A DNA stretch of 64,000 nucleotides from Tricholoma matsutake (GCA_026075535.2 AP026547.1:10850001-10914000); one strand, 5' to 3'. Numbered from the stretch's first letter, positions 34,958 through 47,855 are shown. Notes: a model not told the origin generated them from the sequence alone. Made by a program: numbers and translations.

Positions 34958-36100
34958 TTCATCCTTACTGGAAACGCTTTTCACCCACCATTCATGGTCG
35001 GCCGGCCTCTCTCACTCGGATATTCAGCAATTTTTGGGATAGCTATGTGTAGTTTCTTGGTAACGATTCTTGCTCGTATGGCTCGGGGGACATGTTGTTC
35101 GATTTTCATTTATACTTCCTTCACTGACCAAGTGATACATGGCCGTGTTTTTCTTCTTCTTCTTCTAGACCAAACCAACACGCTCGTTCGTTGTTTCGTA
35201 CTATCATCAGGAAAACTATACAAGGTCTGTTTTGAGGACTTTTTAGGACTTTTATGTAAAAGATAAAAAAAGAACAAAAAGGACCGAATAGGGCTGCGCA
35301 CCGTGCCGTACACCGACGGTTACGGCCGTTACGGTGCCAGATCCGCCTTCCACCCAACCCTAAATTGACCTATTGAGTTGATGTTCACGAGCCGATTCAC
35401 CTGATAATCCCACCAATCACCTCTTATTAGAGGTGGAATAGGGTATGCCGTCCCTCTCTAACACGAGTTAGTTTAATGTGTACACACCTCTTTCAATAAA
35501 CCTTGAATAAATACTACATAGCAGTCCTGCTGCCTCCCATGGAATACACTCCCCTCTTTCTGCCTTGGCTCTCTGATTGACACTGTTGAGCTATCTTTGA
35601 GTTATTGCCTTTTTTGAACACTTGCTTCAACCTACCTCTCTAGTGCATGGCACAGCCTCTCCTGCTATCTGGATGGACTAAATCTCATGGGAACCTGATA
35701 ATATATATTACTATGCACTATTTTATGTACTACATTGAGAAGCTGAAGCTCTGCTGGCCTTTGGTGAGTGAGTATAACCTATCTCAATACATTTACTCTC
35801 CACCCCTCTTGTATAGACTCATGGACTGTTCCAAGGTGTTAATTCTGTTAAAAGCACCTTTGTATGTTTGTCTATACTGCCACTAACAGGTACTATGAGC
35901 TAGCATTGAGTAACAAGGAGATTAGGTAAGTTGGTGAAAATCCTATCTTGTAGACCATTTAGTAAGTTGGGGGAGGTGTAGCTTAGCTCAACAATCCACA
36001 ATGACATGACTAATGTATATCATGGGGGGTGAACAGTTTTAGCTCACATACTAGTTAGTAATCCACTGGTTTTATAGAAACCAGCAGCATTGTAATCTAA
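34958..36100. other. 3' flank of paralogue 2 and start of the next transposon block
   Basis: Up to about 35.35 kb the sequence is CpG-containing (probable UTR and spacer). Beyond 35.4 kb it is CpG-poor and AT-rich with no recognised gene. Confidence 0.4.
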
Positions 36101-36105
36101 TATGT

Positions 36106-36319
36106 TGTAAGAGATTCTCTCTTACCAGCTCACATTCTCGCATTCACAACCTGCTTACATAACATTCATGGTCACACCTTAGATTCACGATCATGTGTAG
36201 AAGAGCCCTATTGTAATTGATTAGTGATACCTTACTTACTTCTTCTTGAAACCAGACTACTTTCCAGTTTACGTGCATTTCCTCATATCTCTGAGTGTTT
36301 GAAGGAGAACTTCATTCCA
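36106..36319 (+). repeat. 5' LTR of gypsy element 3
   Basis: TG...CA ends, target duplication TATGT on the left. Confidence 0.9.
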
Positions 36320-36928
36320 CTTTTTTTTTAAACACTAGTCCTACCTAACTGAACGTGACTGAAAAACAGAACACAGGACACCCCCTCAAAGCGAAACACT
36401 GAAAGACTGACCAATGCGTAATCTACAGACCAAAAATGAGCAATAACCCCTACAATAAAGGATCCTAACAAGAGAATAAAGAACCTGAAACAGCAAGCTT
36501 GGTGGGAAGGAAACTAGGATAGAAGCCTTATCAACAGATGTGCCTGGCTTGGTGAAGTGACGTGCACTACTGCACACATCATAACAGATTGTATCCCCAC
36601 ACAGATAAAAAGGGAACAAACCACTGTGTATCACTGCTCAACCCTTGTTTCCCCCCCCACAAACCCTTGTGTATTTCCACCTCACCAGCCATTGACAAGC
36701 TGTCTCAGCATCCTTCCATTGCCACACCATTGACAACACACAGCCACACTAGGCAACCACTGTTTCCAGGCCATAGCCAACCCAGTTTATCCGACCTGTC
36801 AGAATTGACATCAACCATCGACGTAACCAAACCCCACCAAATGTTCCTCACCTGCTGAATTACCTGGACCTGCCCCACAAGCAGCACTGACCATGCATAT
36901 TCCCATCCCGAATCAATCCCAGCACATT
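36320..36928 (+). other. Remnant leader/gag region of gypsy element 3
   Basis: A Pro/His/Ser-rich frame of 98 codons (36562-36858) is present but is not recognisably Gag. Confidence 0.35.
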
Positions 36929-37619
36929 AGGAAAATTACTTTCTGACCCAGACTTTCCCAGGGTTAAGGCTATTTCCCAGGGCACACTGAATTACCCTGT
37001 GATGCCCTGTGATAGCCTGTGATGCACTGCGACACGTCAGGGTTCATGAAATATGACAGGTGCAACACCATGTATATTCACTGTGGTTTACCCTAGGATG
37101 CCTTGGGACATGCCAGGGCATCCAAGGCTATTGTCTATCCTGGGCACTTTGTAGATAAAGTGCAATTATCAGGGTAGTGAATCTCAGTCCAAAGTGCTCC
37201 AGTCCACCTCAGGAATGTATGATTCATATGCTTCCTGGATAGCCTCATCAGAAATATCCCATGCCCAAAGGCCTGCCCTAAAGATGTCACTAACATCATT
37301 ACAAATTTCTTTACCAACTTCATTATAATTGTTACAAATATGTTACTAACTTCAATACAAACCATTACTACTTATGAACTTGATGACATCTTCATCAGTC
37401 ACTACAGGACTTGAAAAAATCCATGAGTTTAAGTAGTAATAGCTTGTTAATACACAGACAGAATTAGGCTGCAAATATAACATTAATTGAAACTGTAAAT
37501 GCATTGACTAACAAAGGACTTACAAAGTTAGTGTAGTGCAGTAGCAGCTTGTTGATGCAGCTACTAATATTATTATATTAGACTATAAGTATAGCATAAA
37601 TGGGGGTCCCTGGGTTCAC

Positions 37620-37830
37620 GAGTAATGGTTTGTATTGAACAAGTTTGTGATTGAAGTCAGTAATCTGTCAGTAATAGTTTGTATTGAAGTTGGTAATTGC
37701 TTGTAATAGTTTGTATTGAAGTCAGTAACCTGTTTGTAGTTTGTATTGAGGCAGTTAGTAATTGTTTGTAATAAGTTTGTATTGAGACAGTCACAGTTAG
37801 TAATTGTTTGTATTGAAGTCAGTAAACAAC
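37620..37830. repeat. Degenerate tandem repeat, AGTTTGTATTGAAGT type
   Basis: At least six copies of a TTTGTATTGA-containing unit spaced 30-45 bp apart. The reverse complement type follows at 38.1-38.5 kb, so the arrays face each other. Confidence 0.7.
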
Positions 37831-38084
37831 TTTGTAGTGCAGTATTGGAAGCTTGTTGATACCACCAGCCTGTAAATATGACATTTGTTACCCACTGTCA
37901 ATACATTTACTAACAAAAGACTTACAAAATAACAAATAGTAAAGAGGAAGTCATTACTTCTCTTGTAGAAGGCAAGGGGTTTTGTTTGGTTGTATTATGG
38001 CTGGAAACCGTGAGGTGTGAAACTAGGTGTCCACTATATCGCATCAGGCTTTTTTCATGTGTAAAGTCCCTACAACCTCAAAAA

Positions 38085-38470
38085 TTGTTACTGACTCCAT
38101 TACAAAAGTGTTACTGAATTCATTGCAAATGGTAATTGACCAGTTACTAGCCTCAATACCAATTGTTTACTTACTTTATTACAAACTTACCTGTTTACAA
38201 ATTGTTTACTTACTTCATTACAAACTGTCATTGACTTGTTACTAACCTCATTACAATTATTTACTTACTTCATTACAAACTGTCATTGACTTGTTACTAA
38301 CCTCATTACAATTATTTACTTACTTCATTACAAACTGTTATTGACTTGTTACTAACCTCATTACAATTATTTACTTACTTCATTACAAACTGTTATTGAC
38401 TTGTTACTAACCTCATTACAATTATTGACTTACTTCATTACAATTGTTTACTTACTTCATTACTATTGTT
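38085..38470. repeat. Tandem repeat, 55-bp unit
   Basis: Units with ACTTGTTACTAACCTCATTA and TTACTTACTTCATTACAA repeat four to five times at about 55 bp. Several copies are nearly identical. Confidence 0.85.
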
Positions 38471-38739
38471 GGCATACTAGTTTTTTGGGTCTTTACAACT
38501 TATCTACTGAGTTTGAGTGATTAGGGTTTATATGTTCTTTCATATGTACAAAATAACTACAAAAGAAAAAAGTAATATGTACAGAAAGTCCCTGGGGCCT
38601 CCTCCTCATCCATGTCAACTCATCCCCATCATCCTGTCATCCCCATTGTCTCAGTCATGGGTGTATGATAGTATCATGTTGGCACATGTCTCTGGCAGTA
38701 GTATACTTCCTAAAAATGAACAAAATACATTATTTAGTT

Positions 38740-40820
38740 GAAAAGAACAAGGAACAGAGAAATGAACTTACCTAGGGCCCAAACGACGCAATTGTCATTT
38801 GGGCCTGCATTGCACCCAAGAGGGTTCATTGGTGGCCATTGGCGGCTCTTGCTGACATGGTGGTCGATGTTGATGGAGTGGAAAGGTGGTAATAGTGAGG
38901 TGAAAGGGAGGATGGTGGCATCATTGAAGGTGGTTATTATTCTAAGTTAATTCACTTAAACATTGTCATTTGGGCCCCTTGTAAGTTTTTATCTTCACTT
39001 CTTGTTCTTTTACTTCAACTAAATTAAGTTTTATTAATTTACAGGCTTTGAGGGCTTCAAAGGCAGCTAGTGTATGGCAGGGGTATGCCAACCCATGTGG
39101 GTATGGACCAAGGGTAGGGGTATGGGTATGCAAGATGCGACCCTCAATGTAAATGGCATGTCACATTGTTTAAGATGTTCTTTGTTGGTTTGTTTAAACT
39201 GACTCTTTTTTTTGTTTAGGTTCTATCTATGGTACAATGACACCACAACACCAAAACCACAATGATGGCTGCCACAGCCACCACACAAGAGACCCAGAAC
39301 TACCGCCATGAGCAACTTCTTGTGGGGTGGGAACAGGAACAGCAATGTGCACCAGATGAAACAGAATGACAACAAATGGAACAATGGAACAACAAGATGA
39401 CAGGGAGACAACAGAACGACAACATAACAATGAGACAATGGGAAATGAGGGGGAGGAGGTAAACCAAATGAAAAAAAGGTGGAAGAGACGTCATCTTGGG
39501 CCACCAGTAAGTTTTTTTTTCTTTGCTCGTTTCATGTTCTTTTTACTAACAGGTTTTAGTTACAAAGCTTTACTATGGGGAGGAGCAGGGGAAAGAGAAG
39601 GGACACAACAACAAGAGGGGGAGGACAAGGACGATGACCAATGTCAAAGCACCCAACCACAGCCATGAGCAACTGCTCATGGGGTAGAAACAGGGAGCAA
39701 GGTGATGGGAAACGAGAGACAAGAGACGAGAATGAAGACAGGGGAACAACAACAACAACCAGACAACAATGACAATGTGGGGACGAGGAGGAGGGGAAGG
39801 ATGAGGGAACAATGAGAGTGAGGATGAGGACCAGATGATACAAATGACAACAGAAGGAGCACAATGACAGGAGGGGGAGGGGAAAGGAGAGGGATGATGA
39901 CAAGACCATGACCCAGCACCCACCCCTGCCACTGCAAACCACTGCTTGTTGGGGTATTAAGTTTTTTTTAATTTTAATTTTGGTTGTTATTTGGCTAACT
40001 GCACCTTTTTACTCTTCTTTAGGACTTTTTGACAACAAGGGCTGTCCCAGCCCACCCGTGCTCTTCTCCCCTTGCACATGGGATGTGAGATTGAATAGGA
40101 GGTATCAGAGAGCCCAGTTAGTGGGATAACTAACCACAAGGTAGGTACCTCCTGCCATGTTGCAACCTCCCCAGCTGATGAAACATGAGTGACAAGAGAC
40201 AGCAATCTCCTATGCCCACACCGCTGCGAGCCTCTGCTTGCAGGGTGGACAACAGGATGAAGAACAGCAGGATGAGCTGACACCATGACACCATCTCCAA
40301 TCACCGCTGCAAGCAGCTGCTCATGGGGTGGAGATGGGGAGCATGATAGGAATGAGGGGGAGAAATAATGACCCCACCACCACTTCTCTCCTGTTTGTGG
40401 GGTGGATCACCAGTGGAAGAACAGGACAGCGATGGCCAATCACCACTGTGAGGAACTCCTTGTAGGGGGAGGAAATGTGCAAACCAACAATGACACCAAC
40501 AATGGGGAGGGGGATGACACCAGAATGATGGGCATGACCCCAACTCTCCAACAACTATGATGATGAGAGGAAGACCAGCATGAGGATGGCCACCATCATC
40601 ACCACCACCACCACTTTTACAGCACCACCAACTGCCACCACAAGCAACCACTCGTGGGGTGCAAATGGGGAGTGGTAAGGCCAGGGACGACAGAGAGGTA
40701 GCAGGCATGATGAGGATGACAGGCATGGGGAAATGGCAATAAGGAGACAACAGTGTCGATGCATGATCAGATGACCCCTGCCCCATGCTTTGCATGGGGG
40801 TAGGATTTTTTTCTTTTCAA
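38740..40820 (+). repeat. Low-complexity modular block with splice-like borders
   Basis: Modules end near TTGGGCC followed by GTAAGTTTTT (38980, 39508) and restart after TTTAG or ACAG (39220, 39552, 40022). A second recurrent motif, GAGCAACTGCTCATGGGGT-like, is found at about 39306, 39668, 40315 and 40648. The encoded sequence is rich in Gln, Asn, Thr, Glu and Arg on the plus strand. It could be a repeated mini-exon gene of the TIR element or simple purine-rich repeats. The same motifs recur near 50.0-50.15 kb. Confidence 0.45.
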
Positions 40821-41103
40821 TTTACTTGTACTAGTCTGTACCAGGATATTGGGGGTATTAAATTTAGTGCTTTAGTAACTATACAACACAAATACACTAT
40901 GTAACAATAGAGAATGTAAAAAGGAAGGCAAAAATTGAGTAAAAACCACAGTGAATATACATGGTGTTGCACCTGTCATATTTCATGAACCCTGACGTGT
41001 CGCAGTGCATCACAGGCTATCACAGGGCATCACAGGGTAATTCAGTGTGCCCTGGGAAATAGCCTTAACCCTGGGAAAGTCTGGGTCAGAAAGTAATTTT
41101 CCT

Positions 41104-44100
41104 GATGGATGCTACAAGTGCCATGTTTTTTATGCAGGACACATGTCAAGGGATTGCCCAGTTTTCCAAGTGACAATTGAGGCTTGCAAGGCTGTCAATA
41201 TCAAAAATGTGATCAAAGCAAAGGCAAAGTTTGAATGCACCAATGGCATGACATCTATAGCAGCACTGGCAGTCACCCACGTAGCAGCTGTTCTTGAGGA
41301 CAGTGACAATGAAGATTACTTTGAAGCAATTGGAAATGACAATGAAGGAGACGAGTTTGTGTCGCCCGTTTATGACTTTCTGAAGCATCTCAAGTGGAAG
41401 TGCTGCATTGACGTGCCATTGACTTGTGCACCTACCCTGATTGAAGCCCTCATTGATCACAGTTGTCCTCCAGTTATGATTTCAAATGAACTAGTGGAAA
41501 TCCTCAGCCTGATCCCAAAGAAGCTTTACAAACCAATGAATGTGTTAAGCACATTTATGAAAGGAGAGAAGAAAATGGACTCTAAATTGTTATCATCTCA
41601 GTACTGTCAATTACACATCCAATCACCTGACTCTATATGGAAATCACGCGTCATCGACACGATCATTTGCCCCGAACTGCACACCAACCTAATATTAGGA
41701 CTGGATTTCCTCATGAAGAACCACATCATGGTGGATGCTAAGTTGCAAACGGCAATTGCTAAGGACTCAAACTATGATCTGTTGAACCCACCAGAAGAGG
41801 GACATGAGACCAATGTCACCATGGCTATGCAGGAAAGAAGAGTGAAAGCAACCTGACAGAGGCCAGGTGCTGACACATCAAAAATGGCAAATGGTCCATG
41901 CAGAGCTACAAGCATGATTTGAGGAAGATCTGGACAGATTTGATTACTCAGGGAGTACATCAGAAGGTCCATGCATGATTGGAGCAATAAAACATGGATT
42001 GAACACATTGCCTCAATGGCAGATCTGCAACATTTAGATGGTGAATTTAAAAAGAGATATCAAAGGTGTTTCCCATCCGACATTCCTCATGTCAGGGACT
42101 TACCAAATGATGTATACCACAACATCGAATTGCTGCTGGGAGCTCCAGTTTTGGTGGCACAATCATACAGCTGCCCACCGAAATATTGCATGGGTTGGAA
42201 AACGTTAATAGAACAGCATTTGGCAGCAGGGAGGATTAGAGCATTATTGTTGCCCTATGCACCACCTTCATTTATCATACTGAAGGCAGATACAACTGTG
42301 TTGTCCAGGTGGGTAAACGATTACCGACACCTGAACTGCTTAACCATATCAGACAACTATCCATTACTGTGCATCGATGACATTTTGGCAGACTGCACAA
42401 AAGGAAAAGTCTAGGGGAAAATTGATATGATGAACTCGTTCTTCCAGACCTTGGTGAACACAGAACATGTGAAGTACACAGTGACATTGATGCAGTTTGG
42501 GCTGTGGGAGTGGGTAGTAATGCCCATGGGGATGAGAAACTCACTGGCCACTCACCAATGACGTGTTACATTGGCACTGCAGGAACTGATAGGGAAAATC
42601 TGTCATGTGTATTTGGACAACATCATCATTTGGTCAGCAAGCATGGCGGAGCACAAGAAAAATGTGGCTATCATTCTGGAGGCACTGACAAAAGTGCAAC
42701 TGTACTGTTCAATGAAAAAGTCTTCTCTGTTTGTGATGCAAATCAATTTCTTGGGACACCATATTTCAGAGTGGGGTATTGAGGTGGATAACAAGAAGGT
42801 GATGAGAATCCTGCAATGGCCTGCTCTGAAGATGGCCAAGCATGTTCACCAATTTTTTGGCATTAGTGAGATACATCACCCATTTCTTGCCATCCCTGGT
42901 GGAACACATGACAATGCTCATGCCATTAACACAAAAGGAGTGCAACATATCATTCCCAGCATGGACAAATGTGCACCCATATGGATTTGAGGGGATAAAA
43001 AGACTGGTTGTGAGTAGGAATTGCTTGATGACTATAGAACACAAGATGCCAGGTGAAAACAAAATTTTCATAACCTGTGATGCTAGCAAACAACATACAG
43101 GAGTGGTTTTAGCTTTTGGGCCAACATGGGAGATGGTGAGGCCGGTGGCTTTCGAAAGCAGGTAGCTGAATAATGCAGAGTGAAACTACCCTGTACATGA
43201 ACAGGAAATGTTGTCCATATTGAGGGCAATGCAGAAATGGAGGGTGGATTTGCTGGGCTCCCACATCAACATATTCACCAACCACAAACCCTTGCAGAAC
43301 TTTGACTACCAGAGGGATTTGTCACAGCAACAGGTGAGGTGGATGGAGTACCTCTTGCAGTATGAATATACAATCACGTACATCAATGGTGACTCCAACA
43401 CTGTGGTGGACATGCTGTCAAGACTGCTGGACAGCATGGATGAACAGGAGCCAGAAATTAATGTGGCAGCAACTTTCTCCATTGGGAGCGATCCAAAACT
43501 GATCAGGCAAGTGAAGAAAGGGTACTGGCAGGATAGCTGGGGTAATAGTATCCTTGACAACTTGAAGTGAGGCACCTTGGATGAAACATTGAGGATATCA
43601 TTGAGGAATGGGTTGCTGTTTACAGGGGAACAGCTCATCATTCCGAGGTACAAGCACCTGCACAAACATTTGTTTTGACTAGCACACAACAACTTGGGGC
43701 ATTTTGGCATGAACAAGTCTTATGCAAGCCTGAAAGATGGGTTCTATTGGCCACACATGAGGAAGAACCTAGTGGAAGGCTATGTACCATTGTGCACAGA
43801 TTGTCAATGGAACAAATTGAGAACTTCACAACTGGCAGGACCATTGCATCCATTACTGGTATCTGATAGATGGTTTGAATCAATAGTGGTGGATTTTGTG
43901 GGGCTGTTACCTGTTTATGATGGGTATAATGCCATCATAACAATGACCAACCACCTAGGGGCAGACCTACAACTGGCGCCATGTAGAACAGAAATCACTG
44001 CGGAGGAATTTGCAGTAATTTTTTTCCACAAATGGTATTGCGAAAATGGATGCCCTGTGGAAATTGTCAGTGATCAAGACAAGATTTTCGTATCCAGATT

Positions 44101-44965
44101 CTGGAAAGCAATGATGAAGCTCACAGGAATCAAGCATAAGATGTCGACTGCATATCACCCAGAGACAGATGGAGCATTGGAGTGAACCAACCAGATGATG
44201 ATACAGGCATTGTATTTTCATGTGGAGCGTAACCAATTGGGATGGGTAAAAGCCTTGCCAAAGGTGCATTTCAATATCATGAACATACCAAATGTGTCGT
44301 CAGGCATGTCAGGATTCATGTTGAAGACTGGGAGATCACCTAGATTTATTCCCCCATTGTTGACAAGAGAGAGAGAGGAGTCAGAGTAGTCAGAGGCAGT
44401 GGAGGCATTGATTGAGAGGATGGAGCTGTTGACAGAGGAGGCTAGGGACTCATTACTTGCAGCAAAAATATCACAGGCACATCACACAAACACCCATAGA
44501 GGAGCAGATCCAAAATTTAATGTTGGGGATAGAGTCATGTTGGCTACAGGACACCGACAGTGTGATTACATGCAAAAAAAAAGTGGGAGGGTAGTGAAGT
44601 TCATGCCAAGGTATGATGGATCATATGAAATTACTCATTCATTTCCAGACACTTCTGATTACACTCTTGCATTGCCACCATCATCAAAAACTTTCCCAAC
44701 ATTCCATACTTCACACCTTTGGCCATTCATGCCCAACAATGATTCAATGTACCTGGGACAGACACTGGTGAAACTGGGTCCGATTGTTACTGAGGATGGA
44801 AGCACTGAGTATTTCATCAAAAAGATCATGGACGAGCATCCGAGAGGCAGAGGAAAACACTACCTCATCTGATGGCAAGGGTATGACACAGAACATGACT
44901 TGTGGCTGCCATGCAGCAAATTACTGGAGATGGAAGCATTGGAGAAATATGAGAAACAGAATTGA
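41104..44965 (+). pseudogene. pol: gag-pol remnant of gypsy element 3
   Basis: The order is CCHC knuckle CYKCHVFYAGHMSRDC (41110), aspartic protease (ALIDHSCPPVMIS, active-site context degraded), reverse transcriptase (PPKYCMGWKTLIEQHL to NFLGHHISEWG; catalytic box YLDN, the second Asp changed), RNase H (FITCDASKQHTGVVLA, 43068), integrase (HNNLGHFGMNKSY zinc region, IVVDFVGLLP, IVSDQDKIF, STAYHPETDG) and a chromodomain-like tail (KIMDEHPRGRGKHYLI...WQGYDTEHDLW). Stops at about 41854, 42412, 42988, 43164, 43568, 43676, 44183 and 44870, plus frame changes, disable it. Lineage: chromovirus, different from elements 1 and 2. Confidence 0.85.
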
Positions 44966-44995
44966 GATGATGTTTTTGTTTAGAATGTTGGTGAG

Positions 44996-45206
44996 TGTAA
45001 GAGATTCTCTCTTACCAGCTCACATTCTCGCATTCACAACCTGCTTACATAACATTCATGGTCACACCTTAGATTCATGATCACATGTAGAAGAGCCCTA
45101 TTGTAATCGATTAGCGATACCTTACTTACTTCTTGAAACCACACTACTTTCCAGTTTATGTGCATTTCCTCATATCTCTGAGTGTTTGAAGGAGAACTTC
45201 ATTCCA
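44996..45206 (+). repeat. 3' LTR of gypsy element 3
   Basis: 211 bp, followed by target duplication TATGT (45207-45211). Confidence 0.9.
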
Positions 45207-45211
45207 TATGT

Positions 45212-45830
45212 ACAAATAGTCTGGCCTGGGGGGCCAGGATCACTACACTCTCCCCCTTTAGCTTCATCCCTGGGTGAAGCTAACAAAAGGGAAGAAGACC
45301 TCGAGCATTGATGCACAAGGAAATTGGAATTGAGACTGAGTAACTCTCTGGAAACTCAGGAAAGGATAACCACCTGGCCCAGCCAGTGGTAATCACATGA
45401 CACTTGAAAGGGAAAGGCTGAGTAACCTCCGAGGAACTCAGCAAGAGAAAATATGAACAGATGAAACAAAGTAACACTTGGGGAACTTTGTTGGGAACAT
45501 CCCACTTGACCCTGCAAGTGGTCAGGACCCCAGCAGTTCTGTGGCAAACACGTGAATGCATTTGATTGTTGTAGTGTGACAGGTGACTTTTGTCACACAT
45601 TCCAACTTGAATCACATTCATTGAGTTTCTCTTGAACCAAACTGGTGAACAATGTGTATGTCATTCACGTTTCTTCCTCAGGGAGTAGCACACCCCAAGC
45701 TTCTCATGAACTTCCTCTGGCCTCCCATCAATGTGGGGAGTAATGGTGACTGTAAAGGGTGAGTATGGCAATTTGCCTCAGTCCTGTTGCCCTACTAACA
45801 AAGATTTTGACTTTGTTTTAGGTATAACAC
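45212..45830. other. Unassigned region with an intron-like end
   Basis: Contains three related phrases around GAGTAAC...AACTCAG (45337-45480). GTGAGT at about 45762 to TTTTAG at 45821 would be a roughly 60-nt intron with CTAAC branch site, just before the next insertion. Confidence 0.4.
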
Positions 45831-45834
45831 TCAG

Positions 45835-46016
45835 TGGAGATGTGCAGTCTCTAGCAGACACACGGGCAGTGACTCAGACAAGCTCTAACTCACACTGATG
45901 TGGCAAGACGCAAGTATTGAATGCTATGCTACTGTATCTACCACAAATGGATATCAACACGGTCACCTGACTACTATGGTGGTGTGACTACTGCAGTGGC
46001 ATGCCACACAGTTACA
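45835..46016 (-). repeat. 3' LTR of LARD-like copy 3
   Basis: 182 bp; TG...CA in minus orientation. Confidence 0.8.
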
Positions 46017-46034
46017 TGTGCCACCCAACAAAAT

Positions 46035-46052
46035 GGCAACGCCCTCGTTGCC
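46035..46052 (-). promoter_or_regulatory. Hairpin upstream of 3' LTR, LARD-like copy 3
   Basis: GGCAAC and GTTGCC form a perfect 6-bp stem around GAGGGC on the minus strand, 18 nt before the 3' LTR. Confidence 0.6.
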
Positions 46053-46399
46053 GATGAACTATAATGAAGGAAAGAAAACCAAGAACATGATGTGTAAAAT
46101 GATATGTGCAGTGAAGGGATGTCCAATGGTATGTGCAGTGAATAAGAATAAGAAAAATTGCAGAAGACTCAGCATGATGAAATTCTAGTGGGGAAAACTT
46201 GATGTCTACAATATCTGGTGATAATATATGCAGTGGATAAAATTAAAATTAAAAAATAAGAATGACAGATGGTGAGCAGATAAAAAGGTGGTGTTGAGGA
46301 CTGGAGAGGGGGATGGGAGGGTCCAGGGGGAATGAGAGGGTCTAGGGGGTGAACAGCAAGCTTCCCTGGGTGAAGACAGTGTTGTTGGAGATGCAGGTG

Positions 46400-47251
46400 G
46401 CATGCACCACGCAGATGGCGGTGAAATGGCACACTTATGGGGTCTGGGGTGAGCTGGGTAACTGAGACATGTTACAGGTGGGTCTCCTGGCATGTTTTGT
46501 CATTCCAGAGCCATGGTTCGTGGTCCTGAGCGGGGCAGAGCTGGGAGACATAGTTGTTGATGATGTGGAGCATGGGGTGGGCACGTGGGGTGTTGTGGTG
46601 CATAACTGGGGTCAGGGGCGGATCTGGTGGTTTTGGAGGTGTCGTTCATGGCTCTGGGGGTGTGGGAAGCTGTCCTGGGGCTGTTGGTGTCCATGGTGGT
46701 AATACCATTGACAGGATAGTTGATGGCAGGGTCGATGATGATGAGGGTGGGAGAGGCCAGGAGGGAGCAGGGGGTGGTTCAGGGGTTGCAGGGGCTCAAG
46801 AGGGTGTGTAGGGAGGTGGTATGTGCGTTGTTTGAGCTCTGGATGGCAGGTACTCAATGGTTTTCATGGGTGGCGCTGGCATCATTAATTGTGATGTGGC
46901 GGCTGTTGTTGACGGTGTGGGGAGCAGGGGGGGTTCCACAGACGGCTGGGGGGCTGCAGAAGATTGTGGTGGCATGCTGGTAGGTCTCTGTGGTTTGGTG
47001 TGGCTGCAGATGGTGGGTACTCGACAATTTCTGGGGATGATGGTGCCACTGTTGTCAATGATGTGGCACACATTGTGGGGCCTCTAGCAGGTTCAGAGGG
47101 GGTTTCTGGGGCTGCAGACGGTCGTGGGGATGCACCAGAGTGTGTCTCTAGCTCCATTTTGGCTGTACAGTGCCGGTTCTTGACAGATTGCACAGATGGC
47201 ACTACCACCGTCATTAGTGATGCAGCACACATTGTGGGGCTTCTAGGGGGC
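46400..47251 (-). pseudogene. Pro/His/Ser/Thr-rich tail region of LARD-like copy 3
   Basis: Open stretches in more than one minus-strand frame encode proline- and histidine-rich sequence after the Gag-like domain. A short repeat, MCAASL/MCATSL, occurs at two places about 130 nt apart. Equivalent to the Pro/Thr-rich region of LARD-like copy 1 by position and composition. Confidence 0.45.
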
Positions 47252-47722
47252 TCAAGTGGGGGCTGGGATGTGTCTAGGGGTGTCGTTGATGAGCTGGGAG
47301 GGACAGTGATGCATTGTGATAGTGCCATTAGGTGTTCCAGGGTGGTTGAGGTGGGGAGAGTGGTTGTGGTTGTTGTTGATGTTGTTGTATGGCTGTGACA
47401 AAGGGATGGGAGGGGAAGTTTCAGTGGGGAAAATGGGGGGGCTGGACTCAGATGAGCTGGCGGTTGGTCTTGGAGTGATCCCATTCCTTGGCCACTCCTT
47501 CTTGAATGCATCGCAGAGGTGTTCCCATGTATCCTTTTGTGCTGTAGGTAGGGCTCTCCACCATAAGTCTGCATGTGAAAGGGACTTCAGGTGTATTTTG
47601 AATATGTGAAGTATCATTTCTTCTGTGACCTCCATTTCCAAGGGAATGGCCATTTCCAGTTGGTACAGAAAGTCAAGTGGGTCATCATGTTTGAAGTCTC
47701 CCCAAAATAGACCAATAGACAT
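47252..47722 (-). CDS. gag: Gag-like capsid protein of LARD-like copy 3
   Basis: From ATG 47722 the minus strand encodes MSIGLFWGDFKHDDPLDFLY, then LEMAIPLEMEVTEEMILHIF, LKSLSHADLWWRALP and WEHLCDAFKKEWPRNG. This is the pattern of a retrotransposon Gag capsid domain (hydrophobic helices around a W...F..WP block). It then runs into a Ser/Pro/Asn-rich region and stops at 47252; the frame is open for 156 codons. Gag would form particles for the element RNA. No zinc knuckle is seen. Start chosen at the Met directly before the conserved part, 134 nt after the 5' LTR; an upstream Met in the same frame would fall within the LTR. Confidence 0.65.
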   Translation of the reverse strand: MSIGLFWGDFKHDDPLDFLYQLEMAIPLEMEVTEEMILHIFKIHLKSLSHADLWWRALPTAQKDTWEHLCDAFKKEWPRNGITPRPTASSSESSPPIFPTETSPPIPLSQPYNNINNNHNHSPHLNHPGTPNGTITMHHCPSQLINDTPRHIPAPT

Positions 47723-47855
47723 AATTTTTGTGAGCTGTGTGTTGAGAAGTAGGTGAAAATGTGGTAGACAGAACTGGATGAGCCTAATGCTCAGAGACAG
47801 AGACAGAGACAGAGAGACAGAGGCAGTTGAGAAGAAAATCCCTGTTGTCACCAAA

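Larger units (their letters stand above)
36929..41103. mobile_element. 4.2-kb TIR element nested in gypsy element 3
   Basis: Inverted repeats of about 160 bp (36929-37091 and 40943-41103) begin AGGAAAATTACTTTCTGACC. The interior holds inversely oriented AT-rich repeat arrays and a G/A-rich low-complexity block with splice-like modules, but no transposase that I recognise. The gypsy zinc knuckle resumes right after 41103. The target duplication was not clear. Confidence 0.8.
36106..45206 (+). mobile_element. Degraded Ty3/gypsy element 3, split by a TIR element
   Basis: LTRs at 36106-36319 (214 bp) and 44996-45206 (211 bp) start TGTAAGAGATTCTC and end CTTCATTCCA. The target duplication TATGT is at 36101-36105 and 45207-45211. 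The pol genes lie at 41.1-44.96 kb. A 4.2-kb TIR element (36929-41103) interrupts the gag region. No recognisable capsid sequence remains in the 600 bp after the 5' LTR. Confidence 0.9.

Noticed and set aside
38085..38470. CRISPR-like array
   Set aside because: The 55-bp units are contiguous tandem repeats without unique spacers, and the genome is eukaryotic.
39223..40795. Several long hydrophobic minus-strand frames (Leu/Pro/Ser/Cys-rich)
   Set aside because: They are complements of purine-rich repeats; composition alone keeps them open.
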